Part shown: positions 8,968-17,466 of the stretch, in pieces | Position numbering within the stretch: position 1 is the first letter of the stretch | How the letters are laid out: each line of letters starts with the position of its first letter | Assembly: GCF_020215705.1 (NCBI RefSeq) | Contig: NZ_JAIWNB010000015.1 | Span: 1 to 64,000, forward strand | Source of the DNA: Nonomuraea aurantiaca | GTDB lineage: Bacteria > Actinomycetota > Actinomycetes > Streptosporangiales > Streptosporangiaceae | Direction: 5' to 3' | DNA length: 64,000 nt | Translations under genes and position numbers: made by a program | The notes under the pieces: generated by a model | Databases searched by the model: none | Told to the model about the DNA's origin: nothing | Seen by the model: only the letters and a program-made list of their open reading frames with translations

Positions 8968-9394
8968 TGCGTTCGCTGAAGATGGTGCTGTTCCGACTGT
9001 GCTTGGCCTCGTCTGAGTGTGTATGGCTCCGCTTGCCGGTGAAACCGAGTACGCGTTGATCCGACCGTGAGGAGTGTGGCAGTCGCCTGCCCTGCCACCC
9101 ACCCCCATAGATGCCACAGATGGCCGCCGCGCCACCCCGAGGGTCATCACATGCCCCCGTGGGTCATATGCCCGTGAGGATGCACCGGCCGCACACGTGG
9201 GCGGATCTGTCCGTGATGTACCCGTCCTACCTGGGACGACAAGCCCCTGAAGGCTGCTGGTAAGGCAGTTGGACGTACAAAGTGGTTCTTTCGCGGTCAT
9301 AACAGGTCTTCTGACTTCGGTCCGGGCACTCGGAGGGCTGTAGTAACGTGCGTGCCGGACCCTGGTAACAGAGTTGCAAACGGAGGAGTCGACG
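8968..9394. other. Intergenic leader upstream of the M15 peptidase gene
   Basis: No gene is supported in this 427-base stretch. The promoter-proximal part could not be resolved. The 3' part holds the hairpin annotated separately and the ribosome site of the downstream gene. Confidence 0.4.
9319..9361 (+). promoter_or_regulatory. Long hairpin just upstream of the M15 peptidase gene
   Basis: GGTCCGGGCAC pairs with GTGCCGGACC (one bulged G) around a 22-base loop, ending 20 bases before the GGAGGAG ribosome site. Cell-wall hydrolase genes in actinomycetes often carry leader RNAs such as the c-di-AMP riboswitch, but I could not match that consensus, so the type is unknown. Confidence 0.4.
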
Positions 9395-10459
9395 GTGCCA
9401 TCCCCTCGGTCAGCGGGTCTGATCGCGGTTGTCATGGCCATGACTTCCCTGGTCGTGCTACCTGCGGCTACGCCTGCCCACGCCGAACGGCGGGATCCGG
9501 CGACCCTTACCGAGCTCCGCAAGGAGGCCGAGAAGTCGGCCAAGGAGCTTGAGGACGCGACCAAGGCGCTGGAGAAGCGTCGTAGCGACATCGCCGCCTC
9601 TGAGAAGGCGCTGACGGGCAAGCTCAACGCGCTGCAGGAGGCGGAGAGGAAGCTTGCCGTGATCCGGCAGCCCGTGTCGCAGATGGCGGAGTTGCTGTAC
9701 GAGCAGCCCGTCGGAGGTGATGGGGTTACGCCGTTCCTGTCCGGTGACGCTAACGCGGATACGTTGCGGGCCCTGACCAACACCTCTCATATCGTGGCGC
9801 TTCGGCAGCAGGTGGTTGAGCAGACCAGCACGCTCTACAAGGAGACGGAGCGGCTGGCCGGGGAGGCGCAGGAGTTGCGGGCGTCGAATCTGCTGGCCGA
9901 GGCGCAGATGGCGGTGGAGATCGATACGCTCAGGCAGCGGTCGGACAAGATCGTCAAGTCGTTGACCGCGGCGCTGGTGAAGATGGGCATCAAGGTCGAC
10001 AAGGTGGGGCGGGCGGCGCTGGGGTGCAATCCGTTGCGGGCGGCGACGGCCAACTCCTATCCGAATGGGTTGATCCCCAAGGCGATGTTGTGTCCGTTGC
10101 AGCAGAAGGGGCAGAGCCTCAGGGCTGATGCGACGATCGCCTTCGTCAGCTTGAATGAGGCCTATCGGAAGCGGTTCGGCAAGCAGATGTGCGTGACCGA
10201 CGCGTACCGCAGTCTGGCTGAGCAGCAGTCGGTTTACTATCGGCGGCCGGGGTTCGCGGCGGTGCCGGGGCGGAGTAACCACGGGCTCGGGCTGGCTGTT
10301 GACCTTTGTGGTGGGGTGGAGCGGTTCCGGTCGGTGGAGTTCGTCTGGATGGAGAACAACTCCAAGAAGTATGGGTGGTTCCATCCGTCCTGGGCCTACA
10401 GCAGCCCGTTTGAGCCGTGGCATTGGGAGTACGACCCCAAGAAGGATTCCGTTCTCTAG
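9395..10459 (+). CDS. Exported coiled-coil protein with M15 (VanY-type) D,D-carboxypeptidase domain
   Basis: GTG 9395 with GGAGGAG about seven bases upstream gives 354 residues. A signal peptide ends PAHA near residue 30. A long coiled coil (about 35-210) contains regular Lys/Glu/Ala-rich heptads. The C-terminal domain has the M15 zinc-peptidase pattern: GRSNHGLGLAVDLCGG supplies the first His and Asp, and EPWHWEY the last His. Enzymes of this type trim D-Ala-D-Ala in peptidoglycan. The coiled coil suggests tethering or activation at the septum, as in NlpC/P60 proteins of similar layout. It appears monocistronic. Confidence 0.85.
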   Translation: MPSPRSAGLIAVVMAMTSLVVLPAATPAHAERRDPATLTELRKEAEKSAKELEDATKALEKRRSDIAASEKALTGKLNALQEAERKLAVIRQPVSQMAELLYEQPVGGDGVTPFLSGDANADTLRALTNTSHIVALRQQVVEQTSTLYKETERLAGEAQELRASNLLAEAQMAVEIDTLRQRSDKIVKSLTAALVKMGIKVDKVGRAALGCNPLRAATANSYPNGLIPKAMLCPLQQKGQSLRADATIAFVSLNEAYRKRFGKQMCVTDAYRSLAEQQSVYYRRPGFAAVPGRSNHGLGLAVDLCGGVERFRSVEFVWMENNSKKYGWFHPSWAYSSPFEPWHWEYDPKKDSVL

Positions 10460-10483
10460 GCGAATCCATTTCGGTGACGGTTG

Positions 10484-11155
10484 CTACGGGTGGGGCTTGA
10501 TGGTGATGGACAGTCGGCCGCCTGCCTGGGCGGCGGCCAGCTGGCTTGCTTGTGACGGGGTGGTGGCCAGCACGATCAGGGCGCCGTGGTCGTCGTCGGC
10601 CTTGGGGATGGTCACGACGGTGACGTCGTCGGCGACCAGTTGGGCCGGCTGGCCCTCCCAGGCGGCCAGGACGCCGATCGTCGAGCCTGGGGCGATCAGC
10701 TGGGCCGTGTCGGAGTCGGCGATGCGCACCGGCGCGGCCACGGTGCCGGGTGGCAGCGGGAGCGAGTGGAGCAGGCGTACGTCGGTGAGGGGCTCGCCGC
10801 GGCGCATGGCCCCGGCCAGCACGCGGCCGACGGCGCCCGAGCGGACGGCGCCGGACGGGGGTGGGTTGAGGGCGGCCGGGCGGAGGTCGCCCGGTTTGAG
10901 GATGCCGGGGGAGAGGTCATGGGTTGCCACCAGTACGGAGGGGGCGTGAGTAGGGCGTAGGGCGACATATGTGGAAAGGACGCCGATGCCAGCTGCCATC
11001 GCCGCGACAAGACGCCGCCGACGACGTCCAACCCGCCCAAGGCACCCGAGCCGGCCGAGCCCTCCGAGCCCGCCTAGCCGGCTGAGCCGTTCAGGCCGCC
11101 CCGCCGAACCGGGGCGGGCGAGCCCCGGCCGGCCGCCCGCAGGGCTTCCATTCAC
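10484..11155 (-). CDS. SAF-domain (CpaB/RcpC-like) exported protein
   Basis: The GTG at 11155 overlaps the stop of the upstream phosphorylase gene (GTGA), giving 223 residues. The N-terminus is a Gly/Leu/Arg-rich run followed by a membrane segment at about residues 45-65 (VAAMAAGIGVLSTYVAL). The SAF fold follows: an 'APSVLVATHDLSPGI' strand-helix, GRVLAGAMRRGEPLTDVRL, and a C-terminal ATTPSQASQLAAAQAGGRL. CpaB/RcpC proteins guide Flp pilus secretion, but solitary actinomycete versions like this have no assigned role. No pilus genes are nearby. Confidence 0.7.
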   Translation of the reverse strand: MNGSPAGGRPGLARPGSAGRPERLSRLGGLGGLGRLGCLGRVGRRRRRLVAAMAAGIGVLSTYVALRPTHAPSVLVATHDLSPGILKPGDLRPAALNPPPSGAVRSGAVGRVLAGAMRRGEPLTDVRLLHSLPLPPGTVAAPVRIADSDTAQLIAPGSTIGVLAAWEGQPAQLVADDVTVVTIPKADDDHGALIVLATTPSQASQLAAAQAGGRLSITIKPHP

Positions 11156-11958
11156 GGCAGTTCGAACGGCAGCTTGATGCCGTCCAACGCCGACCCGCAC
11201 GGGCACGATCGCTCACTCGGCAGCCCCTGCACGGCCTCCGCCACCAGACCCCGCATGCGTGTCACATTCCGGGCGAAGAACTCCAGCACCTCGTCATGGG
11301 TCACGCCTTCGCCGGCCTCGACCCCGGCGTCGTGGTCGGTCACCAGCGACAGGGAGGTGTAGCACAGCGCCAGCTCGCGGGCCAGAATCGCCTCGGGGAA
11401 GCCGGTCATGCCGACGATCGTCCACCCGTTGCCCGCGAACCAGCGCGACTCGGCCCGGGTCGAGAAGCGCGGGCCCTCGATCACCACGAGGGTGCCGCCG
11501 TCGACCGTGGCCCAGCCGCCCGCCCGAGCGGCCGTGACGGCCACGGAGCGGCCCGAAGGGCAGTAGGGGTCGGCGAAGGACACGTGCACCGCGCCGTCGA
11601 TGTCGTAGAAGGTCTGGACTCGTCCTGACGTACGGTCGATGAGCTGATCGGGGATCACGATCGCGCCCGGCCCGTGCTCCACCTGGAGCGAGCCCACGGC
11701 GCTGGGCGCGAGCACCTGGCGGACGCCGAGCGAGCGCAACGCCCAGAGGTTGGCCCGGTAGGGGATGCGATGGGGCGGAAAGCGATGATCCCGCCCGTGT
11801 CTGGGGATGAACGCCACGGGGCGCGAGCCGATCCGCCCGACCGTGACCACGTCGCTGGGCGGCCCGTAAGGGGTGGCGACCTCTATTTCCTCCGCATCGT
11901 CGAGCAGGGAGTAAAAGCCCGAGCCGCCGATGACGCCGATGTCTGCACGAGTGAGCAT
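11152..11958 (-). CDS. mtnP: S-methyl-5'-thioadenosine phosphorylase
   Basis: Cleaves methylthioadenosine with phosphate to adenine and methylthioribose-1-phosphate in methionine salvage and polyamine by-product recycling; cytosolic. 268 residues, normal for the family. Visible motifs are IGVIGGSGFY at the N-terminus, FIPRHGRDHRFPPHRIPYRAN (phosphate and substrate loop), VIEGPRFSTRAES and GMTGFPEAILARELALCY, with the catalytic Asp in LVTDHDAG. MTAP-type GMTG placement favours MTA over guanosine-type substrates. The SAF-domain gene overlaps its stop by four bases, so they are co-transcribed. Confidence 0.9.
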   Translation of the reverse strand: MLTRADIGVIGGSGFYSLLDDAEEIEVATPYGPPSDVVTVGRIGSRPVAFIPRHGRDHRFPPHRIPYRANLWALRSLGVRQVLAPSAVGSLQVEHGPGAIVIPDQLIDRTSGRVQTFYDIDGAVHVSFADPYCPSGRSVAVTAARAGGWATVDGGTLVVIEGPRFSTRAESRWFAGNGWTIVGMTGFPEAILARELALCYTSLSLVTDHDAGVEAGEGVTHDEVLEFFARNVTRMRGLVAEAVQGLPSERSCPCGSALDGIKLPFELP

Positions 11959-12046
11959 GGCGCCGAGATTAGCGGTATCGGTGGAGGGGGAGCAGGGGCT
12001 GAATGGCGTTCTGTGGATAACTTACTTCGTTGCGTTAGCACACAAG

Positions 12047-12068
12047 TGCGAAGAGTAGTATCTTCGCA
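12047..12068 (+). promoter_or_regulatory. Palindromic operator overlapping a leaderless start
   Basis: TGCGAAG-N8-CTTCGCA is a perfect 7-bp inverted repeat. Its spacer contains a TAGTAT -10 box (12056-12061), and the right arm ends on the A of the ATG at 12068. With six bases between -10 and ATG and no ribosome site, the mRNA is probably leaderless. A repressor here would block transcription directly, and the fused winged helix of the gene is the obvious candidate. Confidence 0.65.
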
Positions 12069-14050
12069 TGCGGCAAAAGGGCCTCGTCTTCATCATCGTC
12101 GCGCTCATGCTCGGCCTGCTGCTGGCGGCGCTCGACCAGACGATCGTGTCCACCGCCCTGCCGACGATCGTGAGCGACCTCGGCGGCCTGGAGCAGCTGT
12201 CGTGGGTGGTGACGGCCTACCTGCTCGCCTCGACGGTCTCCACGCCACTCTGGGGCAAGCTGGGCGACCAGTACGGCCGTAAGAGGCTGTTCGTCGCGGC
12301 GATCGTCATCTTTCTCGTCGGCTCGGCACTCTGCGGCCTGAGCCAGAACATGGGCGAGCTCATCTTCTTCCGCTCGATCCAGGGGCTGGGCGGCGGCGGG
12401 CTCATGGTGCTGGCCCAGGCGATCGTCGGCGACGTCGTGTCGCCCCGCGACAGGGGGAAATACCAGGGGTTCTTCGGCGGGGTCTTCGCGGTGTCCAGCA
12501 TCGTGGGGCCACTGCTCGGCGGGCTGTTCGTCGACCATCTCAGCTGGCACTGGGTCTTCTACATCAACCTGCCCATCGGCGCGGTCGCGCTGTTCGTGAT
12601 CGCCACGGCGCTGCCGGGTGACCAGACGCGGACCAAGCACAAGATCGACTATATGGGCGTCGTGCTGCTCGGCGGCGCCACGTCCTGCCTGGTCCTGATC
12701 GCCACCGGGGGTGCCGCCGTCAGCCCGATGATCATCGGGCTCGCGGTGGCGGCCGTCGCCCTGCTCGCCGGGTGGGTGCTCGCCGAGCGGCGGGCGGCCG
12801 AGCCGGTCCTGCCGCTCGGGCTGTTCAGGATCAGGGCGTTCTCGCTGACGGCGTTCGTCGGGTTCGTGGTGGGGTTCGGGATGTTCGGCGCGCTCGCGTA
12901 CCTTCCGCTCTACCTGCAGGTGGTTCACGGGGTCAGCGCGACGTTGTCCGGGGTCTATCTGCTGCCGATGATGGCGGGGATGTTCACGATGTCCATCGTG
13001 AGCGGTCAGATCATCGCCAGGACCGGCAAATACCGCTTCCTGCCCATCGCGGGCACCGGAGTCGCGACGGCGGGGATGTTCCTGCTCTCCATGGTGACCG
13101 AGCACACGAGCCTGACGGCGCTGGGTCTGTCCCTGCTGGTCCTGGGGGTGGGGCTGGGGATGACCATGCAGGTGCTGGTGATCATCGTGCAGAACGCGGT
13201 CGACTTCAAGGATCTCGGCGTGGCCACGTCGGGGGCGACGTTCTTCCGGATGATCGGCGGCTCGTTCGGCGTCGCCACGCTCGGCGCGGTCTTCACCGCC
13301 CGGCTCGACGCCGATCTGCGCGGTCTGCTGGCCAAGACCAGGCTGCCGCCGGGCTTCGATCCGGCGCAGGTCCAGCAGGATCCCACCACCGTCCAGCGGC
13401 TGCCGGGCGACCTCGTGGCTGCGTTTCTGCACGTGTACGCCGACGCGATCGCCGCCGTCTTCCGGGTGGCGGCGCCGGTGATGTTCGTCGCGTTCCTGCT
13501 CAGCTGGTTGATTCCGCAGCAGCGCCTCAGGGAGACGACCAAGGCGGCCGACCTGGGGGAGGGGCTGGGCGCCACGTCGGCGGAGCGGTCGTCGCTGGCC
13601 GAGGTCGAGCGCGGTCTCGTACGCCTGGCGGACGCCAACCTGCGCAGGGGCTTCTACGAAAGGCTGGGCGACTTGGCCGGTTTGACCGGCGTGCCACCGC
13701 AGGGCGTCTGGATCGTGGCCAGGCTCGGCGGCGAGGGCTGGGTCAAGGCCGCGGACCTGGCGGAGCGGGCGAACGTCAGCCGCGAACAAGGCCGTCCCTA
13801 TGCCAACCAGCTGATAACGGACGGCCTTGTCGAACGGTCACCGGACGGCGACTCGCTGCGGCTCACAGAAGACGGGCAGCGGGCCGCGCTGAGGCTGCTG
13901 CGCTGCTCGAGCGAGGGATTGAGCAGACTCGTCGCGGACTGGGGCGCGCACCCCCAGCTGGAGCAACTCGTCGAACGAGTCGCCCCGGCCCTGCTCGGCG
14001 ACAACGCCGATTGCCCACGCCAGGCGAGGCAGCGTAGGGGCGCGGCGTAA
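12068..14050 (+). CDS. DHA2-type MFS drug exporter fused to a C-terminal winged helix
   Basis: 660 residues. The first ~490 are a 14-helix DHA2/EmrB-type proton antiporter: LAALDQTIVSTALPTI (motif D1), GKLGDQYGRKRLF (motif A), RSIQGLGGGGLMVLAQAI and GPLLGGLF (motif C). The last ~125 residues are soluble and resemble a MarR-like winged helix: GGEGWVKAADLAERANVS, then YANQLITDGLVERS and a wing 'DSLRLTEDGQRAALRLL'. A typical DHA2 exporter ends near 500, so this is a transporter-regulator fusion. It probably effluxes hydrophobic compounds and may sense them or regulate itself through the adjacent palindrome; the regulatory part is inference. Confidence 0.85.
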   Translation: MRQKGLVFIIVALMLGLLLAALDQTIVSTALPTIVSDLGGLEQLSWVVTAYLLASTVSTPLWGKLGDQYGRKRLFVAAIVIFLVGSALCGLSQNMGELIFFRSIQGLGGGGLMVLAQAIVGDVVSPRDRGKYQGFFGGVFAVSSIVGPLLGGLFVDHLSWHWVFYINLPIGAVALFVIATALPGDQTRTKHKIDYMGVVLLGGATSCLVLIATGGAAVSPMIIGLAVAAVALLAGWVLAERRAAEPVLPLGLFRIRAFSLTAFVGFVVGFGMFGALAYLPLYLQVVHGVSATLSGVYLLPMMAGMFTMSIVSGQIIARTGKYRFLPIAGTGVATAGMFLLSMVTEHTSLTALGLSLLVLGVGLGMTMQVLVIIVQNAVDFKDLGVATSGATFFRMIGGSFGVATLGAVFTARLDADLRGLLAKTRLPPGFDPAQVQQDPTTVQRLPGDLVAAFLHVYADAIAAVFRVAAPVMFVAFLLSWLIPQQRLRETTKAADLGEGLGATSAERSSLAEVERGLVRLADANLRRGFYERLGDLAGLTGVPPQGVWIVARLGGEGWVKAADLAERANVSREQGRPYANQLITDGLVERSPDGDSLRLTEDGQRAALRLLRCSSEGLSRLVADWGAHPQLEQLVERVAPALLGDNADCPRQARQRRGAA

Positions 14051-14056
14051 AGGGGG

Positions 14057-14371
14057 CTAAGAGGTCGCGGAAGCGGCTGCGGGGGCCGGAGTCGTGGTGG
14101 ACTTCGACTCGGCCGGCTTGGACTCCGCGGGCTTGCTCTCGCTCGACTTCCCGTTGGACGAGGACGAAGAGGAGGTGGACGAACCAGTCGAACTGGCCCT
14201 GTTGTCCGTACGGTAGAAGCCCGATCCCTTGAACACGATCCCGACGGCGGAGAACACCTTGCGCAGGTTCCCCTCGCAGGCCGGGCAGACGGTCAGCGCA
14301 TCGTCGGTAAACTTCTGAACGACTTCGAGCTGCTCACCGCAGTCGTTGCAGGCGTACTGGTAGGTCGGCAC
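14057..14371 (-). CDS. FmdB-family zinc-ribbon protein
   Basis: 104 residues from the GTG at 14371, chosen because AAGGAGGAG sits directly upstream and the protein then begins PTYQYAC like its relatives. Two zinc knuckles are visible: CNDCG near residue 10 and CPACEG near 35, followed by the conserved GIVFKGSGFYRTD. The rest is a Ser/Lys/Glu/Pro low-complexity tail. The family is widespread in actinomycetes, named after a putative regulator of the formamidase operon, with no settled function. Confidence 0.85.
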   Translation of the reverse strand: MPTYQYACNDCGEQLEVVQKFTDDALTVCPACEGNLRKVFSAVGIVFKGSGFYRTDNRASSTGSSTSSSSSSNGKSSESKPAESKPAESKSTTTPAPAAASATS

Positions 14372-14439
14372 GCGCTCCTCCTTCAAGTTCTGGCACTCGA
14401 GCGATGCGACTGCTAATGGTAACCGATTAGGTCAAACGT

Positions 14440-15945
14440 CTATTCCGAACCGCGTTCTCCGTACCATCCGGCCAGCTTGCCCCGGCGGCTGACCGCGCGC
14501 ATGCGGCTCTCGACCTCGTCGCGGCAGGCTGCGGTGGCGACGACGAGCAGCTGGTCGTCCGCCCGGACCCGGGTGGTGCCCGAGGGTACGAACGATTTGC
14601 CGTCGCGGACGATGAGCGTGACGGCGGCCCCGGCCGGCAGGCGCAGCTCGAAGATCTCGACGCCGTGCAGCTGGGAGCCGGGCGGCACCTTGATCTGCAG
14701 CAGGTCGGCCTTCAGCTCCTCCAGCGGCGCCGACTCCACCTCCAGGTCGTGCGCCTCTCCGGGGGCGGCCACACCGAGGATCCTGGCCACGAACGGCAGC
14801 GTCGGCCCCTGCAGCAGCGTGAAGACCATCACGATCACGAAGACCTCGTTGAAGATGTCCTTCGAGCCCGCGACCCCGGCCGCCCAGGGGATGGTCGCCA
14901 GCACGATGGGGACCGCTCCGCGCAGGCCGGCCCATGACAGGAACGCCTGTTCGCGCCAGTTCGTCCGCCCGAGGCGCAGCAGCCGGGCCGCCAGCGCGCT
15001 GACCATCACGGACAGTGGCCTGGCCAGGAGCACCAGGACCGTTCCCGCGATGAGGCCCTGGACGATCGCCGACGGCATCTCCTTGGGGTCGGCCAGCAGC
15101 CCGAGCATCACGAACAGCCCGATCTGCGCCAGCCAGGCGGCCCCTTCCGCGAACCCCCTGGTCGCCGCCCGGTGCGGCAGTCGCGAGTTGCCCAGGATCA
15201 GCGCCGTCAGGTAGACGGCCAGGAAGCCCGAGCCGTGCAGCAGCACCGCCCCGCCGTACGAGACGAAGGTCAGCGCCAGGACGGCGATCGGATACAGGCC
15301 CGAGGCGGGCAGGGCGACGCGGCGCAGGGCGTACGCGCCGGCGGGCCCGATGGCCAGGCCGACCGCCGCGCCGATGAGCAGCTCGGTCCCGGTCCGCAGC
15401 AGGAACGCGCCGAGTGACGGCGGCGAGTGAGTGGCGCCGCTCAGCAGCACCACCGCGATCACGGTGGGCGCGTCGTTGAAGCCCGACTCCGCCTCCAGCA
15501 CGCCGGCCAGGCGCGGCGGCAGCGGCAGCCGCCGCAGCACCGAGAACACGGCGGCCGCGTCGGTGGAGGCCAGCACCGCGCCGAGGATCAGCGCGGAGTT
15601 CAGCCCGAACCCCAGCAGCCCTTGTACGGCCACCGCCACCACCAGGATGCTGACCGCCACGCCCAGGGTGGCCAGGATCAGGGCCAGCGGCACCGAGCGG
15701 CGCACGTGGCTCCAGCTCGTGGTCAGACCGCCCTCCGCCAGGATCACCGCCAGCGCGCTCAGGCCGATCTGCTGGGCCAGCTCCGGATTGTCGAACGGGA
15801 TGCCGAACCCGGCCTCGCCCAGGACCAGGCCCAGGCCCAGGAAGAGCAGAAGGCTGGGCAGGCCGCTGCGATGCGCGATGCGGACGGAGGCGATGGCCGC
15901 GATGACGATCGCGGCACCAAGGAGAAGCCAGACATCAAGCGTCAT
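14440..15945 (-). CDS. K+(Na+)/H+ antiporter, NhaP2/CPA type with TrkA-C domain
   Basis: 501 residues. About 12 membrane helices cover residues 1-390, with the CPA signature in LASTDAAAVFSVLRRL and ESGFNDAPTVIAVVLL (ion-binding Asp residues). A cytosolic TrkA-C domain follows at about 405-490 (IKVPPGSQLHGVEIFELRLP, SGTTRVRADDQLLVVATA), a ligand-gated module that often binds nucleotides such as c-di-AMP. Role: potassium or sodium extrusion and pH homeostasis. It appears to be transcribed alone. Confidence 0.88.
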   Translation of the reverse strand: MTLDVWLLLGAAIVIAAIASVRIAHRSGLPSLLLFLGLGLVLGEAGFGIPFDNPELAQQIGLSALAVILAEGGLTTSWSHVRRSVPLALILATLGVAVSILVVAVAVQGLLGFGLNSALILGAVLASTDAAAVFSVLRRLPLPPRLAGVLEAESGFNDAPTVIAVVLLSGATHSPPSLGAFLLRTGTELLIGAAVGLAIGPAGAYALRRVALPASGLYPIAVLALTFVSYGGAVLLHGSGFLAVYLTALILGNSRLPHRAATRGFAEGAAWLAQIGLFVMLGLLADPKEMPSAIVQGLIAGTVLVLLARPLSVMVSALAARLLRLGRTNWREQAFLSWAGLRGAVPIVLATIPWAAGVAGSKDIFNEVFVIVMVFTLLQGPTLPFVARILGVAAPGEAHDLEVESAPLEELKADLLQIKVPPGSQLHGVEIFELRLPAGAAVTLIVRDGKSFVPSGTTRVRADDQLLVVATAACRDEVESRMRAVSRRGKLAGWYGERGSE

Positions 15946-15969
15946 CTGGTCCCCTCCTGTGTGTTTCCT

Positions 15970-16539
15970 TCACATAAGCCTAGTGAGTCCGCTGGGTGTG
16001 ATCGCCCAGCGGACCTGCTGATCGTGCGGTTCGGCCGGCACGTCGTCGATCAGCTCGCCGTCGTGGAGAAGGGCGACAGTCGGGACGTTCGGCCCCACTC
16101 TGGACAGGGCGCGGTCGTACGAGCCGCCGCCGCGGCCGAGCCGTACCCCTGACCGTATGTCCACGGCGAGAGCGGGGACGATCACGAGGGCGGCCGTGCG
16201 GACCGCGTCGACGCCACGCCGGGTGTCGACCGGCTCCATGATCCCGAAGCGGCCGGGCGCGAGTGTGTCGGGACCGTCATAGACCGCCCAGTCGAGGTCG
16301 TCGTCCGCCCGTAGCACGGGCAGCATCACGGTCGCGCCGTGCTTCCACAGCGCGAAGACCAGCCCGTGCGTCCCCGGCTCCGACCCGACGGACCAGTAGC
16401 AGGCCACCAGCCCGGCCATCTGTACCCACGGCTGATCGAGCAGTGTTTCGCGGACCTTCGAGGCGTTTATCCGCAACTGCTCCGGGGAGAGGAAGCTACG
16501 CGCTGAGAGCAGCTCGCGGCGCAGTTTCATCTTGTCCAC
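15970..16539 (-). CDS. 5-formyltetrahydrofolate cyclo-ligase
   Basis: ATP-dependent conversion of 5-formyl-THF to 5,10-methenyl-THF, a folate salvage step. GTG 16539 was chosen because GGAGG lies five to six bases upstream; the protein is 189 residues, normal size. Motifs are the N-terminal basic segment KMKLRRELL, the Gly-rich substrate loop VRLGRGGGSYDRALS and the C-terminal VALLHDGELIDDVP. It is divergent from galU with only 24 bp between the starts, so the promoters overlap. Confidence 0.9.
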   Translation of the reverse strand: MDKMKLRRELLSARSFLSPEQLRINASKVRETLLDQPWVQMAGLVACYWSVGSEPGTHGLVFALWKHGATVMLPVLRADDDLDWAVYDGPDTLAPGRFGIMEPVDTRRGVDAVRTAALVIVPALAVDIRSGVRLGRGGGSYDRALSRVGPNVPTVALLHDGELIDDVPAEPHDQQVRWAITPSGLTRLM

Positions 16540-16563
16540 AGATACCTCCACTAGGGTCTACTC

Positions 16564-17466
16564 ATGGCTGACTTCGACCCTGTGACGAAAGCCGTCGTGC
16601 CCGCCGCAGGTCTGGGCACCCGATTCCTACCAGCGACGAAGGCGACACCCAAGGAGATGTTGCCCATCGTCGACAAGCCCGCGATCCAGTATGTCGTTGA
16701 GGAGGCGGCCTCCGCCGGGCTCCTCGACCTCCTCATGGTCACCGGCAAGAACAAGCGGTCGATCGAAGACCACTTCGACCGCGCGTTCGAGCTGGAGGAG
16801 GTGCTGGAGGCCAAGGGCGACGAGCATCGGTTGTCCCAGGTCCGCGACCCGGCCTCGCTGGCGACCCTGCACTACGTACGGCAGGGCGAGCCGAAGGGAC
16901 TCGGGCACGCGGTGCTCTGCGCCAAGCAGCACGTCGGCGACAATCCGTTCGCCTGCCTGCTCGGCGACGACCTCATCGACTACCGCGACAAGCTGCTCGA
17001 ACGCATGATCCAGGTGCGGGGCACCTATGGCGGCAGCGTGATCGCGCTGATGGAGGTGCCCAAGGAGCAGGTCTCGCTGTACGGCGTGGCCACGATCGAG
17101 GCCACCTCCGAGTCCGACGTCGTACGGGTGACCGACCTCGTCGAGAAGCCGGCGGTGGACGAGGCGCCCTCCAACTGGGCGATCATCGGGCGTTACGTGA
17201 TCGACCCGGCGGTCTTCGAGGTGCTCGAGAACACCCCGCCGGGCCGCGGCGGCGAGATCCAGCTCACCGACGCGCTCCGCACGCTCGCCGCGCGCGGTTC
17301 CGAGGAGGGCGGGCCGGTCCACGGCCTGCTGTTCCGCGGCCGCCGCTACGACACCGGCGACAAACTCGACTATCTCCGCACGGTCGTGAAGTTCGCGGCC
17401 GACCGGCCCGACCTGGCGCCCGAGTTCGTGCCGTGGTTGCGGGAGTTCCTCGATGAAATCAGTTGA
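16564..17466 (+). CDS. galU: UTP-glucose-1-phosphate uridylyltransferase
   Basis: Makes UDP-glucose from UTP and glucose-1-phosphate for cell-wall glycans and trehalose. 300 residues. Visible are the nucleotidyltransferase signature VVPAAGLGTRFLPATKATPK, IVDKPAIQYVVEEA, LLGDDLIDY (metal Asp) and the C-terminal GLLFRGRRYDTGDKLDYL. A TAGGGT box six bases before ATG, with no ribosome site, suggests a leaderless transcript. It overlaps the next gene by 14 bases. In Streptomyces, galU heads the same locus that encodes the SepX divisome protein. Confidence 0.93.
   Translation: MADFDPVTKAVVPAAGLGTRFLPATKATPKEMLPIVDKPAIQYVVEEAASAGLLDLLMVTGKNKRSIEDHFDRAFELEEVLEAKGDEHRLSQVRDPASLATLHYVRQGEPKGLGHAVLCAKQHVGDNPFACLLGDDLIDYRDKLLERMIQVRGTYGGSVIALMEVPKEQVSLYGVATIEATSESDVVRVTDLVEKPAVDEAPSNWAIIGRYVIDPAVFEVLENTPPGRGGEIQLTDALRTLAARGSEEGGPVHGLLFRGRRYDTGDKLDYLRTVVKFAADRPDLAPEFVPWLREFLDEIS

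Noticed and set aside
9240-9394. Possible c-di-AMP (ydaO) riboswitch before the cell-wall hydrolase gene
   Set aside because: The conserved core elements of that riboswitch could not be found; only a simple hairpin is supported.
8284-9783. 499-codon open frame on the minus strand
   Set aside because: It crosses the repeat gene, an intergenic region and the M15 peptidase gene antisense. No domain, and low-complexity Pro/His/Arg composition typical of GC-rich shadows.
12035-13789. 584-codon minus-strand open frame
   Set aside because: Antisense shadow of the MFS exporter; Asp/Arg/His-rich with no domain.
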